Below are positions 16,745 through 25,676 of a stretch of DNA of 64,000 bases, in pieces. The translations under genes and the position numbers were made by a program. How positions within the stretch are numbered: position 1 is the stretch's first letter; each line of letters starts with the position of its first letter. Source of the DNA: an uncultured Eggerthellaceae bacterium (GTDB lineage: Bacteria > Actinomycetota > Coriobacteriia > Coriobacteriales > Eggerthellaceae); the NCBI GenBank assembly GCA_910584145.1, contig CAJTXX010000004.1:19774-83773 (forward strand). The letters run 5' to 3'. The notes below the pieces were generated by a model. The model ran no database searches and was not told the DNA's origin. It worked only from the letters and a program-made list of their open reading frames with translations.

Positions 16745-16750
16745 TAGTAT
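16745..16750 (+). promoter_or_regulatory. -10 element of a probably leaderless rlmB transcript
   Basis: TAGTAT ends seven bases before the ATG at 16758, placing the expected transcription start at or next to the initiation codon. No Shine-Dalgarno sequence is present. No clear -35 is seen. Confidence 0.45.
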
Positions 16751-16757
16751 GTAGCCT

Positions 16758-17504
16758 ATGGCTGAATACATCGAAGGAAAACGTGCCGTCATCGAAGCGC
16801 TGCGCAGCGGGGTTCCCCTGCGCAGCGTTCTGCTGTCCGATAGCGTGCAGCACGACGGATTGGTGAAGGACATCCTGCGCAAGGCGAAGCAGCATGGCGT
16901 GCCGGTGCGGGAGGCGTCGCGCAAGCGCATGGACGATATCAGCGAGCGGGGGAGCCATCAAGGCGTCATGGCCGAGACGGCGCCGTATCCGTATGCGGGC
17001 GGCGGCGAGGTGCTGGCGGCGGCGGTGGAGCGGGCCGATGCGACCGGGTGCGCGCTCATCGTGGTATGCGACCACATAACCGATGCAGGCAACCTGGGCG
17101 CCATCGCGCGCTCGGCCGAGTCGGTGGGGGCGTGCGGCATCGTCATCCCGAACAAGCGCTCGGCGCATGTCACCGCAGCGACCTATAAGAGCTCGGCTGG
17201 GGCTATCTCGCATATCCTGATCGCGCAGGTGGCGAACATCGCCAGCTTCATCGAGCGCACTAAAGATGAGGGCTTCTGGGCGGTGGCGGCCACCGAGCAT
17301 GCCGAGGGGTCGCTCTGGGAAGCCGATCTGCGCGGGCGCATCGTGCTGGTCATGGGCAGCGAGCACGATGGCGTGTCGCGGTTGGTGCTGGAGACGTGCG
17401 ATATCCCCGCGTCCCTGCCGCAGCGCGGCGAGGTGTCGTCGTTGAACGTGGCCCAGGCATCCACCGTATTCATGTATGAATGGCTCCGCCAGAACAGCCT
17501 TTGA
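16758..17504 (+). CDS. rlmB: 23S rRNA 2'-O-ribose methyltransferase (TrmH/SpoU family, RlmB-like)
   Basis: SPOUT-fold methyltransferase expected to methylate guanosine 2251 or a neighbouring ribose in 23S rRNA. The substrate-binding N-terminal domain begins EYIEGKRAVIEALRSG. The three SpoU motifs are visible: ADHITDAGNLGAI-like (DHITDAGNLGAIARS), VMGSEHDGVSR and the LPQRGEVSSLNVAQAS knot. The length of 248 residues is standard. Substrate position cannot be told from sequence. There is no ribosome-binding site, and a -10 hexamer directly before the ATG suggests a leaderless mRNA. Confidence 0.88.
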   Translation: MAEYIEGKRAVIEALRSGVPLRSVLLSDSVQHDGLVKDILRKAKQHGVPVREASRKRMDDISERGSHQGVMAETAPYPYAGGGEVLAAAVERADATGCALIVVCDHITDAGNLGAIARSAESVGACGIVIPNKRSAHVTAATYKSSAGAISHILIAQVANIASFIERTKDEGFWAVAATEHAEGSLWEADLRGRIVLVMGSEHDGVSRLVLETCDIPASLPQRGEVSSLNVAQASTVFMYEWLRQNSL

Positions 17505-17675
17505 TGCAGCGCTGTCAGCGGGGTTGAGGCGCTACTAGGCGCAAAGCGCGCCATCGGCCCGGGCTCGATAGCCTGCGGGCTCCCCGCAGCGATGCAGGCG
17601 ATAGCTCGGCCGGCTCGACCGGCTGGCATCTGCATGTGCGCTTCTGATGGACCGCTTCTCCTCGTTCCGCATTTT

Positions 17676-17710
17676 GTATGATATCGTACTAATATAGTAT
17701 GAAATCATAC
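17676..17710 (+). promoter_or_regulatory. Tandem palindromic operators before the MarR gene
   Basis: GTATGATATCGTAC (17676-17689) and GTATGAAATCATAC (17697-17710) are near-identical dyads whose centres are 21 bases apart, two helical turns. They sit directly before the AAGGAGG ribosome-binding site and cover any plausible -10 (TAGTAT). They are the likely sites for autorepression by the MarR protein. Confidence 0.7.
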
Positions 17711-17723
17711 CAAGGAGGCGAAG

Positions 17724-18152
17724 GTGGCGACAGAGGACGCAGCGCGTGCCATGAATCTGTTCTACGAGGAGCTGAATGCCCTCTATAGCGACATAGCCAA
17801 GCGATCGGGCCTGTCGGGCAGCGCGTTCGATATCCTGTATGCGCTCCATGAGGAAGACGGGCGCCGCATGGTCGACCTATGCCGCGCCAGCTTCATGTCG
17901 AAGCAGACGCTGGCCTCGTCGGTGCGGCGGCTCGAGGAGCAGGGGCTCGTGCGCACCGAGGCGCGCAGCCGCCGGTTCGTCCGCGTGTTCCTGACCGATC
18001 AGGGCCGCGCTCAGGTGGAGGCGGCCATCGTGCCCATCGCGCGGGCCGAAACGCGCGCCCTCGAGCGCCTCAGCCCTGCCGAGCAGCGGGCCATCCCGGA
18101 ATTGATAGCGCACTACCTAGAGGCGCTGCGCGCCGAGTTCGGGCAGCTCTGA
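17724..18152 (+). CDS. MarR-family transcriptional regulator
   Basis: 142 residues with the winged-helix core: AFDILYALHE, then the recognition region SFMSKQTLASSVRRLEEQGLV and the wing RSRRFVRVFLTDQG. It starts at a GTG with AAGGAGG six bases upstream. Two palindromic operators overlap its promoter, so it probably represses itself and the MATE pump that follows after 37 bases. MarR proteins commonly release DNA on binding a phenolic or other lipophilic ligand, which would be pumped out by the neighbour. The ligand cannot be predicted. Confidence 0.9.
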   Translation: MATEDAARAMNLFYEELNALYSDIAKRSGLSGSAFDILYALHEEDGRRMVDLCRASFMSKQTLASSVRRLEEQGLVRTEARSRRFVRVFLTDQGRAQVEAAIVPIARAETRALERLSPAEQRAIPELIAHYLEALRAEFGQL

Positions 18153-18189
18153 GCCGCCTCCGCTCCGCGATGATAGATAAGGACGATAT

Positions 18190-19605
18190 ATGCTCAAGGA
18201 TATGAACCGGCATTTCAGCATGGGCGACCTCCTGCGGTTCACGCTGCCCACCATAGCGATGATGATATTCACGTCGCTGTACACGGTGGTCGATGGCATC
18301 TTCGTGTCGAACTTCATCGGCAAGACGGCGCTGGCAGCGGTGAACATCATCTGGCCGGTGGTGATGGTGTTCGCCTCGGTGGGGCTGATGATGGGCGCCG
18401 GCGGCAGCGCGCTCATCGCCAAGACGCGCGGCGAGGGCGATGACGCGCGCGCCAACCGCTACTTCACCATGTGCATCATCTTCGCTGCGGCGTTGGGGCT
18501 CGTGCTCGGCATCGTGGGGCAGGTGGTGATGGAGCCGCTCGTGCGGATGCTGGGCGCACAGGGGCAGCTGCTGGACGATTCGATCGTGTACGGGCGCTGG
18601 GTCATGGCGGCGCTGCCGTTGTTCGTGCTCCAATTCGCCTTCCAGACGCTGTTCTCCACTGCGGGCAAGCCGACGCTCGGGTTCGTGGTCGTCGTGGCGG
18701 CGGGGCTCACGAACGTGGTGCTCGATGCGCTGTTCATCTGCGGGTTCGGTTGGGGCGTGGCGGGTGGCGCCATCGCCACGGCGCTCGGGCAGGTGGTGGG
18801 CGGCGCGGTACCCATCATCTACTTCGCGCGCAAGCGCAACGCGAGCTTCCTGCGCCTGGTGCCGACGCGCCTCGAGTGGCGTCCGCTGGGGAAGGCGTGC
18901 GTGAACGGCTCGTCGGAGCTCGTGTCGAACATCGCCATGAGCTTGGTGGCCACGCTGTACAACTACCAGCTGCTGGCCTATATCGGCGAGGACGGCGTGG
19001 CGGCCTACAGCGTGATCGGGTACACCGCCATGATCTTCTCGGCCATATTCATGGGATATGCGTTGGGGTCATCGCCGCTCATGAGCTATCAGTATGGCGC
19101 GCGCGATCACCGCGAGATGCGCAGCATCCTCATGAAGAGCTTGGGGTTCATCGGGGCGGTGGCCGTGCTCATGTTCGCCGCGGCAGAGGCGCTGGCGCCG
19201 GCGTTGTCTGCTATCTTCGTCAGCTACGATCCGGAGCTGCTTGCGTTCACCGCGCAAGCATATCGGATCTATGCGGTCGCCTTCCTCATCATGGGGCTGC
19301 CGATCTACGGGTCGGCGTTCTTCACCGCGCTGAACAACGGGCTCGTCTCGGCGCTGATAGCGTTCCTGCGAACCATCGTCTTCGAGTGCGGAGCGGTCAT
19401 GCTGCTGCCGCTCGTGCTCGGGATCGATGGGGTCTGGTTGTCGGTGTCGGTGGCGGAGCTGTGCGCCGCGATCCTGGCAGTCGCTTTCATGGTGGGGCTT
19501 CGCAACCGTTATGGCTATAGCAAGAAGGCAGCGCTGGCTGACGGCGCTCTGAGCGGTCGACCGCATCCGCACCAGAGCTCGCCGGCAGACGGCGCCGAGG
19601 AGTGA
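18190..19605 (+). CDS. MATE-family multidrug/sodium efflux transporter
   Basis: 471 residues with 12 predicted membrane helices in two MATE repeats (first begins GDLLRFTLPTIAMMIFTSLY, with VVDGIFVSNFIG typical of the DinF/NorM-like bacterial branch). It moves organic cations or drugs out in exchange for Na+ or H+. It is probably cotranscribed with and controlled by the upstream MarR gene. The last 40 residues are hydrophilic (HPHQSSPADGAEE). It ends seven bases before a convergent small membrane protein gene. Confidence 0.92.
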   Translation: MLKDMNRHFSMGDLLRFTLPTIAMMIFTSLYTVVDGIFVSNFIGKTALAAVNIIWPVVMVFASVGLMMGAGGSALIAKTRGEGDDARANRYFTMCIIFAAALGLVLGIVGQVVMEPLVRMLGAQGQLLDDSIVYGRWVMAALPLFVLQFAFQTLFSTAGKPTLGFVVVVAAGLTNVVLDALFICGFGWGVAGGAIATALGQVVGGAVPIIYFARKRNASFLRLVPTRLEWRPLGKACVNGSSELVSNIAMSLVATLYNYQLLAYIGEDGVAAYSVIGYTAMIFSAIFMGYALGSSPLMSYQYGARDHREMRSILMKSLGFIGAVAVLMFAAAEALAPALSAIFVSYDPELLAFTAQAYRIYAVAFLIMGLPIYGSAFFTALNNGLVSALIAFLRTIVFECGAVMLLPLVLGIDGVWLSVSVAELCAAILAVAFMVGLRNRYGYSKKAALADGALSGRPHPHQSSPADGAEE

Positions 19606-19612
19606 GGGAGCC

Positions 19613-19918
19613 CTACGACGCTGCTCGCACCGCTTCGCAGGCGCAGGCAGCATCGGCGGCATCGAGGCGGCGGTTGCGCAGGTACACGGCCCAGTTGATG
19701 CCGAGGCAGGCGAGGTTCACGAAGTACACCACCAGCACCCAGGAGACGGCGCCCGCGATGAGCTTCGCGGCGATGCCCGCCACGTAGCCGGCGGTTATGA
19801 GCGCGATGAACTGCCAGCTCGTGCCGGCGGCGGTGCGCGCGTGGAAGCTCTTGTAGGCGTTCAGGGGCCACGACAGCCCGAAGCACAGGAGCATGGTCGC
19901 TTCCAGTATCTCTGCCAT
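19613..19918 (-). CDS. Small membrane protein, PQ-loop/SWEET-like half
   Basis: 101 residues with three hydrophobic segments: an N-terminal LCFGLSWPLNAYKSF, a central FIALITAGYVAGIAAKLIAG and a C-terminal VLVVYFVNLACLGINWAVYL. The WPLNAYKSFHARTAAGTSWQF segment is reminiscent of the PQ-loop motif of SWEET/semiSWEET transporters, which work as dimers of three-helix units. The start has a GAGGAAG ribosome-binding site. It is divergent from a LysR gene with a palindromic operator between them, so the LysR protein probably controls it. Transported substrate, if any, is unknown. Confidence 0.6.
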   Translation of the reverse strand: MAEILEATMLLCFGLSWPLNAYKSFHARTAAGTSWQFIALITAGYVAGIAAKLIAGAVSWVLVVYFVNLACLGINWAVYLRNRRLDAADAACACEAVRAAS

Positions 19919-19991
19919 GATAGGCGCTTCCTCTCAGACGGCGGAATGGGATGCTTCCAAGCCTAGCCGTTCGAGCCATAATGTCCAATAA

Positions 19992-20019
19992 TAGATATCT
20001 ATGCGATTGATAGCATAGA
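19992..20019. promoter_or_regulatory. Candidate LysR operator between divergent genes
   Basis: A perfect TAGATATCTA palindrome (19992-20001) overlaps the left half of TCTATGC-N8-GCATAGA (19998-20004 and 20013-20019). These lie between the LysR gene and the divergent small membrane protein gene, the usual place for a LysR operator with a T-N11-A-type centre. Confidence 0.55.
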
Positions 20020-20061
20020 GGTATCGTTTCTGAAGAGGATGCAGGAGGGGGAGAGAGGCGC

Positions 20062-20991
20062 ATGGATGCTCTGCGATTGCGCTATTTCTGCGACGTGGCT
20101 CAGACGGAGCATATGACGCGCAGCGCGCAGCGCCTGAATGTGGCGCAGCCCGCTCTGACGCGCGCCATCCATCAGCTGGAGCGGGAGCTGGGCGTTGCGC
20201 TGTTCGAGCATGTGGGCCGCAATATACGGCTGACGCCCGAAGGCGCCTACCTGCGCGAGCAGGTAGCGCCGCTGCTCGATCGGCTCGACGGTATCCCCGA
20301 TGATGTGCGGGCTTTCGCGGGCGTGCGCTCGCAGGTGGTGCGCGCTGACGTGCGCTCGGCCTCGAGCGTGGTGGTGGATGCCATAGCCGCCTTCGCGAAG
20401 GAGCACAGCGGCATCACCTTCGAGATGACGCAGGAGGCGTCACCGGGCAGGTGGGATGTCCGCGTGGATACGGTGCTGCCCGACGCGCCGCGAACGGCCG
20501 GGGAGCGTCTCGCCGAGCGCACGCTGTTCAGCGAGGCTATCGGCGTGGCAGTGCCGCGTGAGAGCCCCTATGAGGACGGCATCCCGCTCTCGGTGCTGGC
20601 GGGTGAGCGCTTCATCTGCTTGGCGGGGTCGCGGCGGTTCCGCAGCCTGTGCGATGCGCTGTGCGCGAGCCGCGGGTTCGCGCCTGCCGTCGCCTTCGAT
20701 AGCGACAGCCCTGCGGTGGTGAAGAAGATGATCGCGCTGGGGCTCGGCGTGGGCTTCTGGCCCGAGCGGAGCTGGGGCGCGCTCGCGGGCAGCGGTGCGC
20801 GATGGGTGCGCCTCGCGGAGGCGGGCTTCGAGCGCACGCTCGCCGTGATGCTCGCCGAGCGCGCAGGGAGCGAGGGCGCTGCGGCGGTCTTCTATCGCTT
20901 CCTCGCAGACGACATGGCGCGCATCTGGGGCGCGCCCGATCTGTGCGACAATGCAGGCATGACGATGGACGGAGGCCGCTATGGTGCATGA
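20062..20991 (+). CDS. LysR-family transcriptional regulator
   Basis: 309 residues with the N-terminal helix-turn-helix (LRYFCDVAQTEHMTRSAQRL, then NVAQPALTRAIHQLERELGV) and a C-terminal effector-binding domain of two lobes. The ligand is not predictable. It is divergent from the SWEET-like gene with an inverted repeat between them. Its 3' end overlaps the thioredoxin start by 11 bases, so the two share a transcript and LysR may respond to redox state or simply be cotranscribed. Confidence 0.9.
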   Translation: MDALRLRYFCDVAQTEHMTRSAQRLNVAQPALTRAIHQLERELGVALFEHVGRNIRLTPEGAYLREQVAPLLDRLDGIPDDVRAFAGVRSQVVRADVRSASSVVVDAIAAFAKEHSGITFEMTQEASPGRWDVRVDTVLPDAPRTAGERLAERTLFSEAIGVAVPRESPYEDGIPLSVLAGERFICLAGSRRFRSLCDALCASRGFAPAVAFDSDSPAVVKKMIALGLGVGFWPERSWGALAGSGARWVRLAEAGFERTLAVMLAERAGSEGAAAVFYRFLADDMARIWGAPDLCDNAGMTMDGGRYGA

Positions 20992-21331
20992 GGTAACAGA
21001 CGATAGCTTCCAGGCAGAGGTGGTGGACAGCCCCCTGCCGTGCGTGGTGGAGTTCACCGCGAGCTGGTGCGCGCCGTGCAAGGAGATGGCGCCCGCATTC
21101 GAGGCGCTGTCCGACAAGCTCGCCGACGAGGTGCGGTTCTGCCGCGTCGATATCGACGCGCAACGGGCGCTGCGCATCAAGTTCGCTGTGGCGGCCATCC
21201 CCTATACGGTGTTCATCGCCGACGGCCAGAGGACGCCGCTGTTCGACCAGATCGTCTCAGCCGAGCGCCTCGAAGAGCGCATCCGCTTCATGCTGGATGG
21301 CGGCACCGCCCCCAACACGAGGCCGTTGTAG
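20981..21331 (+). CDS. Thioredoxin-fold protein
   Basis: 116 residues with the active site ASWCAPCKEM at about residues 26-35 and the cis-proline in AAIPYTVF. No signal peptide is seen, so it is a cytosolic dithiol reductant. Alanine replaces the usual glycine in WCGPC, giving WCAPC, as in a number of thioredoxin-like proteins. It overlaps the LysR gene and is followed by an imperfect hairpin (GCGGCAGGA ... TCCTGTCGC, from 21331) that may end the transcript. No thioredoxin reductase gene is nearby. Confidence 0.88.
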   Translation: MVHEVTDDSFQAEVVDSPLPCVVEFTASWCAPCKEMAPAFEALSDKLADEVRFCRVDIDAQRALRIKFAVAAIPYTVFIADGQRTPLFDQIVSAERLEERIRFMLDGGTAPNTRPL

Positions 21332-21441
21332 CGGCAGGATAGACGCCTGAAGAGCGTGCTCCTGTCGCCTCGTCCCTGCTTTAGAGCTTGCTCTGCTGAT
21401 AAACTGGAAAGCGCAGATAAGGGCGCTCGAAGGGACGGGGC

Positions 21442-24120
21442 ATGAGCGTATTCGATGGCGCATGGCGCTTCCGGGGAACGTGGCGCGGCTACCAGCAGCG
21501 GGTGCTCGATGAGGCTCGCGACCATCTGGCCGATGGCAAGGCGCATATCGTGGCGGCACCGGGCTCGGGCAAGACGACGTTGGGCATCGAGCTCATCCGG
21601 CGCCTCGGCATGCGCTGCCTCGTGCTCTCTCCTACGATAACGATCCGCCAGCAATGGCTCTCGCGGGTGCAGGAGGATTTCCTCGACCCGGCCGCTGACT
21701 CGAGCATGTGGCTCTCGGATGATCTAGGCCACCCGCGCCCGATGACCTCCATCACCTATCAGGCGCTCTATCATGCCATGAAGGGCGAGGGTGGCGAAGG
21801 CGCTTCCGACGGAGCGAACGAGTCCGCCGCGCCTGCGGGCGACGACCGTCGCGATGCCGTCATCGCCGCGCTGCGCGATGCGGGCATCGGCACCCTCTGC
21901 CTCGACGAGGCGCATCACCTGCGCACCGAATGGCATCGCGCTGTCATGGATGTTCTGGAAGCGTTGCCGCATCTGAAGGTGGTGGCGCTCACCGCAACGC
22001 CGCCCTACGACAGCACGCCGGCGCAGTGGGCGCGCTATCAGGAGCTGTGCGGCCCGATCGACGCGGAGATATCCGTGCCGGAGCTCGTGTGCGAGAAGAG
22101 CCTGTGCCCCCATCAGGACTACATCCTCCTCAGCATGCCCGCGCTCGGGGAGTGCCAGGCCCTCCTCGATTCGTTCGACGCAGCGTGGGACTTCCTCGAC
22201 GAGCTCAGCGTCGACGCGCGCTTCATCAACTGGCTGAGGGACCACCCGGGCCTCAACGACCCGCTCGGGCACAGCGACGAGCTGCTCGACGAGCCTGACG
22301 GCTTCACCGCGCTGCTGGTATTCGCCCAAGCCATCTTCGGCTCTGTGCCGCCTGCCGCCCGCAGGCTCATCGGGCGCCGGGGGAAGATGCCCGAACCGTC
22401 GCTCGTCTGGTTCGAAGCGCTCCTCCAAGGCATGCTCTTCAGCGAGGCTCCGTCCTTCGCGGTCGATGAGGAGCTGCGCGGATATGTCGCCGCCCGCGTG
22501 GGCGCGATCGGTGGTATCGTGCGCGGGAGGGTCGACCTCACGACCGATGAGAGAGCGAGAAAGGCGCTCGCCGCCAGCCGCAGCAAGCTTTTGAGCGTGG
22601 CGCGCATCGTCGATGCGGAATACCGCTCGCTCGGCCGAAGCCTTCGGCTGCTCGTGCTGTGCGACCACATCAAGAAGGAGGCGCTGGGTGCGGTGGGCGA
22701 TGCTGGCGCGCATCTGCTCTCGCTCGGTGCGGTCCCGCTGTTCGAGGTCATCCGCCGCATGGGCATAGCAGGTGTGCGCCTCGGTATGATCTGCGGGAGC
22801 ATGGTCATCGCGCCAGCCGCCGCCGCACAGGAGCTGCAACAGGCATGCGCTCTCTCAGCGCCGCCGAAGCCATTGGGCGATGCTGATTACGCCATGCTGC
22901 CCATGCCCGCCGAAGCGCATGGCATGGTCGCGGCGATGACGGCCCTGTTCGACCGCGGCATCGTGAACGTGCTCGTGGGCACGAAGGCGCTCTTGGGTGA
23001 AGGGTGGGATGCGCCATGCGTCAACACGCTCGTGCTGGCGACGCATGTGGGGTCGTTCATGCAGAGCAATCAGATGCGCGGCCGCGCCATCCGCATGCAG
23101 CGGGGCAATCCTACCAAGGCGAGCAACATCTGGCATCTCGCCTGCATCCCGCCTGCGACATGGCGGGGATGGGGAGCGTCAGCGCATCTCGGCGGCGACT
23201 TCGAGATGCTAGAGCGGCGCTTCGACACGTTCCTCGGCATCTCCTATGCCGACGACCTCATCGTGAGCGGTCTGAATCGGCTCGATATGCCGAGCTCGAT
23301 AGCTTCTCCCCTCGATATGGAGGCGGCGAATGAGCGCACGTTCGAGCGTGCCGCCAGCCGCAGCGAGCTGGCGGAGAAGTGGGAGCGGTCACTCGCGGTA
23401 GCCGGCCCGCACCTGCGCGTGGAAGAGGCGGTGGGTGAGCCTCGGGGCGGCGACCCGTTGCGCTTCGCGTTCGCCAACCATCTGCTCCTCGGGTTGCTCG
23501 GCTTCGGCGCGTTCGTTCTATCCAGCATCTGGGAGATCATGCTCGATCTGGGGAGCCAAGGTGCGATGACGTCCGACATGCTCATAGCCGGCTTCGCCAT
23601 GATATGCTCGCTCGCCGTGGTGACGGTATGCGCTTATCGGGTCATCGATCTGCTCACGCCTGGGCGTCGCCTGCGCCGGGTAGCGGCTGCGGTGGTGCAG
23701 GCGCTGAAGCTGGGTGGGAAGCTCGACCGCCCCGCGGAGGCATCGCTCGGCTACAGCAGCGCGCTACCGGGCTGTGCGAGCGTGCATCTCGAAGGCGGCT
23801 CCTTGCGCGACAAAGCCCTGTTCGCCAACGCGATGGAAGAGCTCCTCGGCCCGGTGGGCAACCCGCGCTATCTTCTCAAGCGCGCCGGGCTCCGGCCCTT
23901 CTTCGACACGTTCTCCGTGCCGAGCGCATTCGGCGGTTGCAAGGCGGATGCCGAGCTGTTCAGGCGCATCGTCGGCCGCGCGCTCGGCCGCTATCGGCTC
24001 GTCTATACCCGCATGCCCGAGGGAAGGCGCACGCTGCTCAAAGCGCGTTGGAGGTCGTTCGGCACGGTGAACCAGAAGCTGCTCACCCGCATCAGGTTCG
24101 CCAAAGGCTCCTTCACCTGA
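21442..24120 (+). CDS. SF2 DEAD/DEAH helicase-like protein with C-terminal membrane segments
   Basis: 892 residues. Helicase motifs are clear: Q-like WRGYQQRVLDEA, Walker A AAPGSGKT (about residue 40), DEAH box CLDEAHH (about 154), ALTATPP (about 183), and the second RecA domain with LGEGWDAP and motif VI QMRGRAIR (about 544). After the helicase core come two strongly hydrophobic helices (about 682-704 and 713-738), then a further 150 residues of unknown fold. An ATPase of this type tethered to the membrane is unusual. Orientation of the tail and nucleic-acid substrate are unknown. The gene is a single unit with convergent fetB downstream. RNA turnover or defence are possible roles, neither shown by sequence. 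Confidence 0.8.
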   Translation: MSVFDGAWRFRGTWRGYQQRVLDEARDHLADGKAHIVAAPGSGKTTLGIELIRRLGMRCLVLSPTITIRQQWLSRVQEDFLDPAADSSMWLSDDLGHPRPMTSITYQALYHAMKGEGGEGASDGANESAAPAGDDRRDAVIAALRDAGIGTLCLDEAHHLRTEWHRAVMDVLEALPHLKVVALTATPPYDSTPAQWARYQELCGPIDAEISVPELVCEKSLCPHQDYILLSMPALGECQALLDSFDAAWDFLDELSVDARFINWLRDHPGLNDPLGHSDELLDEPDGFTALLVFAQAIFGSVPPAARRLIGRRGKMPEPSLVWFEALLQGMLFSEAPSFAVDEELRGYVAARVGAIGGIVRGRVDLTTDERARKALAASRSKLLSVARIVDAEYRSLGRSLRLLVLCDHIKKEALGAVGDAGAHLLSLGAVPLFEVIRRMGIAGVRLGMICGSMVIAPAAAAQELQQACALSAPPKPLGDADYAMLPMPAEAHGMVAAMTALFDRGIVNVLVGTKALLGEGWDAPCVNTLVLATHVGSFMQSNQMRGRAIRMQRGNPTKASNIWHLACIPPATWRGWGASAHLGGDFEMLERRFDTFLGISYADDLIVSGLNRLDMPSSIASPLDMEAANERTFERAASRSELAEKWERSLAVAGPHLRVEEAVGEPRGGDPLRFAFANHLLLGLLGFGAFVLSSIWEIMLDLGSQGAMTSDMLIAGFAMICSLAVVTVCAYRVIDLLTPGRRLRRVAAAVVQALKLGGKLDRPAEASLGYSSALPGCASVHLEGGSLRDKALFANAMEELLGPVGNPRYLLKRAGLRPFFDTFSVPSAFGGCKADAELFRRIVGRALGRYRLVYTRMPEGRRTLLKARWRSFGTVNQKLLTRIRFAKGSFT

Positions 24121-24137
24121 TGCGGTGGGCGCTCTGC

Positions 24138-24929
24138 TCAGCGGAGGGCGGGATCGAGGAAGTAGCCTTCGGCCGAGAAGCGCTTGCGGAAGGCGAGGAA
24201 GCTTATCATCACGATGGCGAGCGTGGTGGCGGCTGACATCATCAGCAGCACGACGATCTGGTACTTCGCGGCTATCACAGGGTCGGCACCGGCTAGTATC
24301 TGACCGCTCATCATGCCCGGTATCTGCACGATGCCGGCGGCGCACATGGTGGAGAGCGTCGGCAGGATGCCGGCGCCTACTGCGGCGCGTATGGAAGGCA
24401 GCGCGGCTTCGCGCGGCGTGGCGCCGAGCGCGATGAGCGAGAACATCTCGTCGGCGCGGCTGTCCATGTCGGCGAAGAGGCGGTCGATGGCAACGGCGGT
24501 GGCGGACATGGTGTTCCCGAGCGCCATGCCGGCGATGGGCAGCAGCTGCCGCGCGCTGTACCAGGGGTCGGGCTGGATGACGCCCTCTACCACGATGAAC
24601 GCGATGACCATCGACGAGACGAGCAGCGACGCGAATATGGAGGGCCACAAGCCCTGCACCTGCTGCTTCACGCGGCTCACGGCTATCTGGGCCGCGCAGA
24701 TGGCCATGATGAGCAGCACGAGCAGCACGAGCCACCAGCTCTGGTAGCGGAACAGGTAGATCAGCAGGAAGCCCATCGCCAGCAGCTGCACGAACGCGCG
24801 CAGCGCCGAGGTGATGATGTTCTTCTCTTGCCCCAGCGCGAGCTTCCACGACACGAAGCCCGCCACCAGCATGAGCGCGCTGGCGGCGAAGAGCTCGGGG
24901 TAGCCTATGTCGATGACGCCGCCATCCAT
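24138..24929 (-). CDS. fetB: ABC exporter permease, FetB/UPF0014 family
   Basis: 263 residues and about seven membrane helices (starting YPELFAASALMLVAGFVSWK). Family-typical segments are GMALGNTMSATAVAIDRL and the GATPREAALPSIRAAV loop that contacts the ATPase. FetAB of E. coli lowers cellular iron under oxidative stress. The exact substrate here is inferred. The ATG at 24929 overlaps the fetA stop (TGATG). The longer open frame upstream is an artefact of fetA's antisense coding bias. Confidence 0.85.
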   Translation of the reverse strand: MDGGVIDIGYPELFAASALMLVAGFVSWKLALGQEKNIITSALRAFVQLLAMGFLLIYLFRYQSWWLVLLVLLIMAICAAQIAVSRVKQQVQGLWPSIFASLLVSSMVIAFIVVEGVIQPDPWYSARQLLPIAGMALGNTMSATAVAIDRLFADMDSRADEMFSLIALGATPREAALPSIRAAVGAGILPTLSTMCAAGIVQIPGMMSGQILAGADPVIAAKYQIVVLLMMSAATTLAIVMISFLAFRKRFSAEGYFLDPALR

Positions 24930-25606
24930 CAGGCGCCTCCCTTCGCCGGCAGCGCGGAGAGCCGCCCGGCTTCCAGATGGTATATGGTCGAGGCGCGCCC
25001 GTCGGGCGGCCGGTGCCTGATGCGCAGGCAGGTGGTGCGCGCATCTGCTAGGGAGGCGGTCAGGTCGCCCACGGCCTGCGCCGAGGCGTCGTCGAGCGCG
25101 GCGTCCACCTCGTCGAGCAGCAGCACCGCGGGTCTGGTGGCGAATGCGCGCACGAGCGCCACGCGTGCTGCTTGGCCGCCGGAGAGCTTCGCCGCATCGC
25201 GGTCGAGGCCCGCATCGAGCGCGGCGGCAGCGAGCAGCTCCTCGAGCTCGGCATCGGAGGGTGCGGGCCGGTCGCGGTTCACCTTGAGCGTCCAGGGGAG
25301 CAGCAGGTTGTCGCGGATGGTGCCGGGCACGAGGCTCGCGCGCTGGGGCACCAGGCAGACGCGCCGCCGCCATTCCTGGCAGGTGAAGCCGCTGCTCTCG
25401 GCGTCATCCAGCAGCAGCCGCCCGCGCTCGATGGGCATCATGCGGGCGCAAGCGCGCAGGAGCATCGACTTGCCCGCGCCCGATGGCCCGGTCAGATCGT
25501 AGATGCGCCCGGCTTCCAGGCAGAAGGAGATATCGGCGAGCCGTGTTGCCGACCCATCGGTGCCCTCGTAGGCGACCGTCAAACCTTGAACCTCGAAAAG
25601 CGGCAT
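24929..25606 (-). CDS. fetA: ABC exporter ATPase, FetA-like
   Basis: 225 residues: Walker A GPSGAGKSML, Q-loop region CLVPQRASL, signature LSGGQAARV, Walker B AVLLLDEVDAALDD. The switch histidine appears in the segment RIRHRPPDG. It is one subunit of the FetAB-type metal exporter and is translationally coupled to fetB. The gene is divergent from the mutY-like gene, with only about 70 bases between the two starts. Confidence 0.87.
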   Translation of the reverse strand: MPLFEVQGLTVAYEGTDGSATRLADISFCLEAGRIYDLTGPSGAGKSMLLRACARMMPIERGRLLLDDAESSGFTCQEWRRRVCLVPQRASLVPGTIRDNLLLPWTLKVNRDRPAPSDAELEELLAAAALDAGLDRDAAKLSGGQAARVALVRAFATRPAVLLLDEVDAALDDASAQAVGDLTASLADARTTCLRIRHRPPDGRASTIYHLEAGRLSALPAKGGA

Positions 25607-25662
25607 GGCTCCCTTCCTGACCTTTCGGTGCGCTGCGGCCAGCAGAGCGCTGGCGATTATGT

Positions 25663-25668
25663 TCTAAT
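25663..25668 (+). promoter_or_regulatory. -10 element of a probably leaderless mutY-like transcript
   Basis: TCTAAT ends eight bases before the ATG at 25677, and no Shine-Dalgarno sequence is visible between them. Confidence 0.4.
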
Positions 25669-25676
25669 GGCACATT

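Noticed and set aside
22641..22655. Short hairpin inside the helicase gene (GCCGAAGCCTTCGGC)
   Set aside because: A 6-bp stem within coding sequence with no T-run is expected by chance at this GC content.
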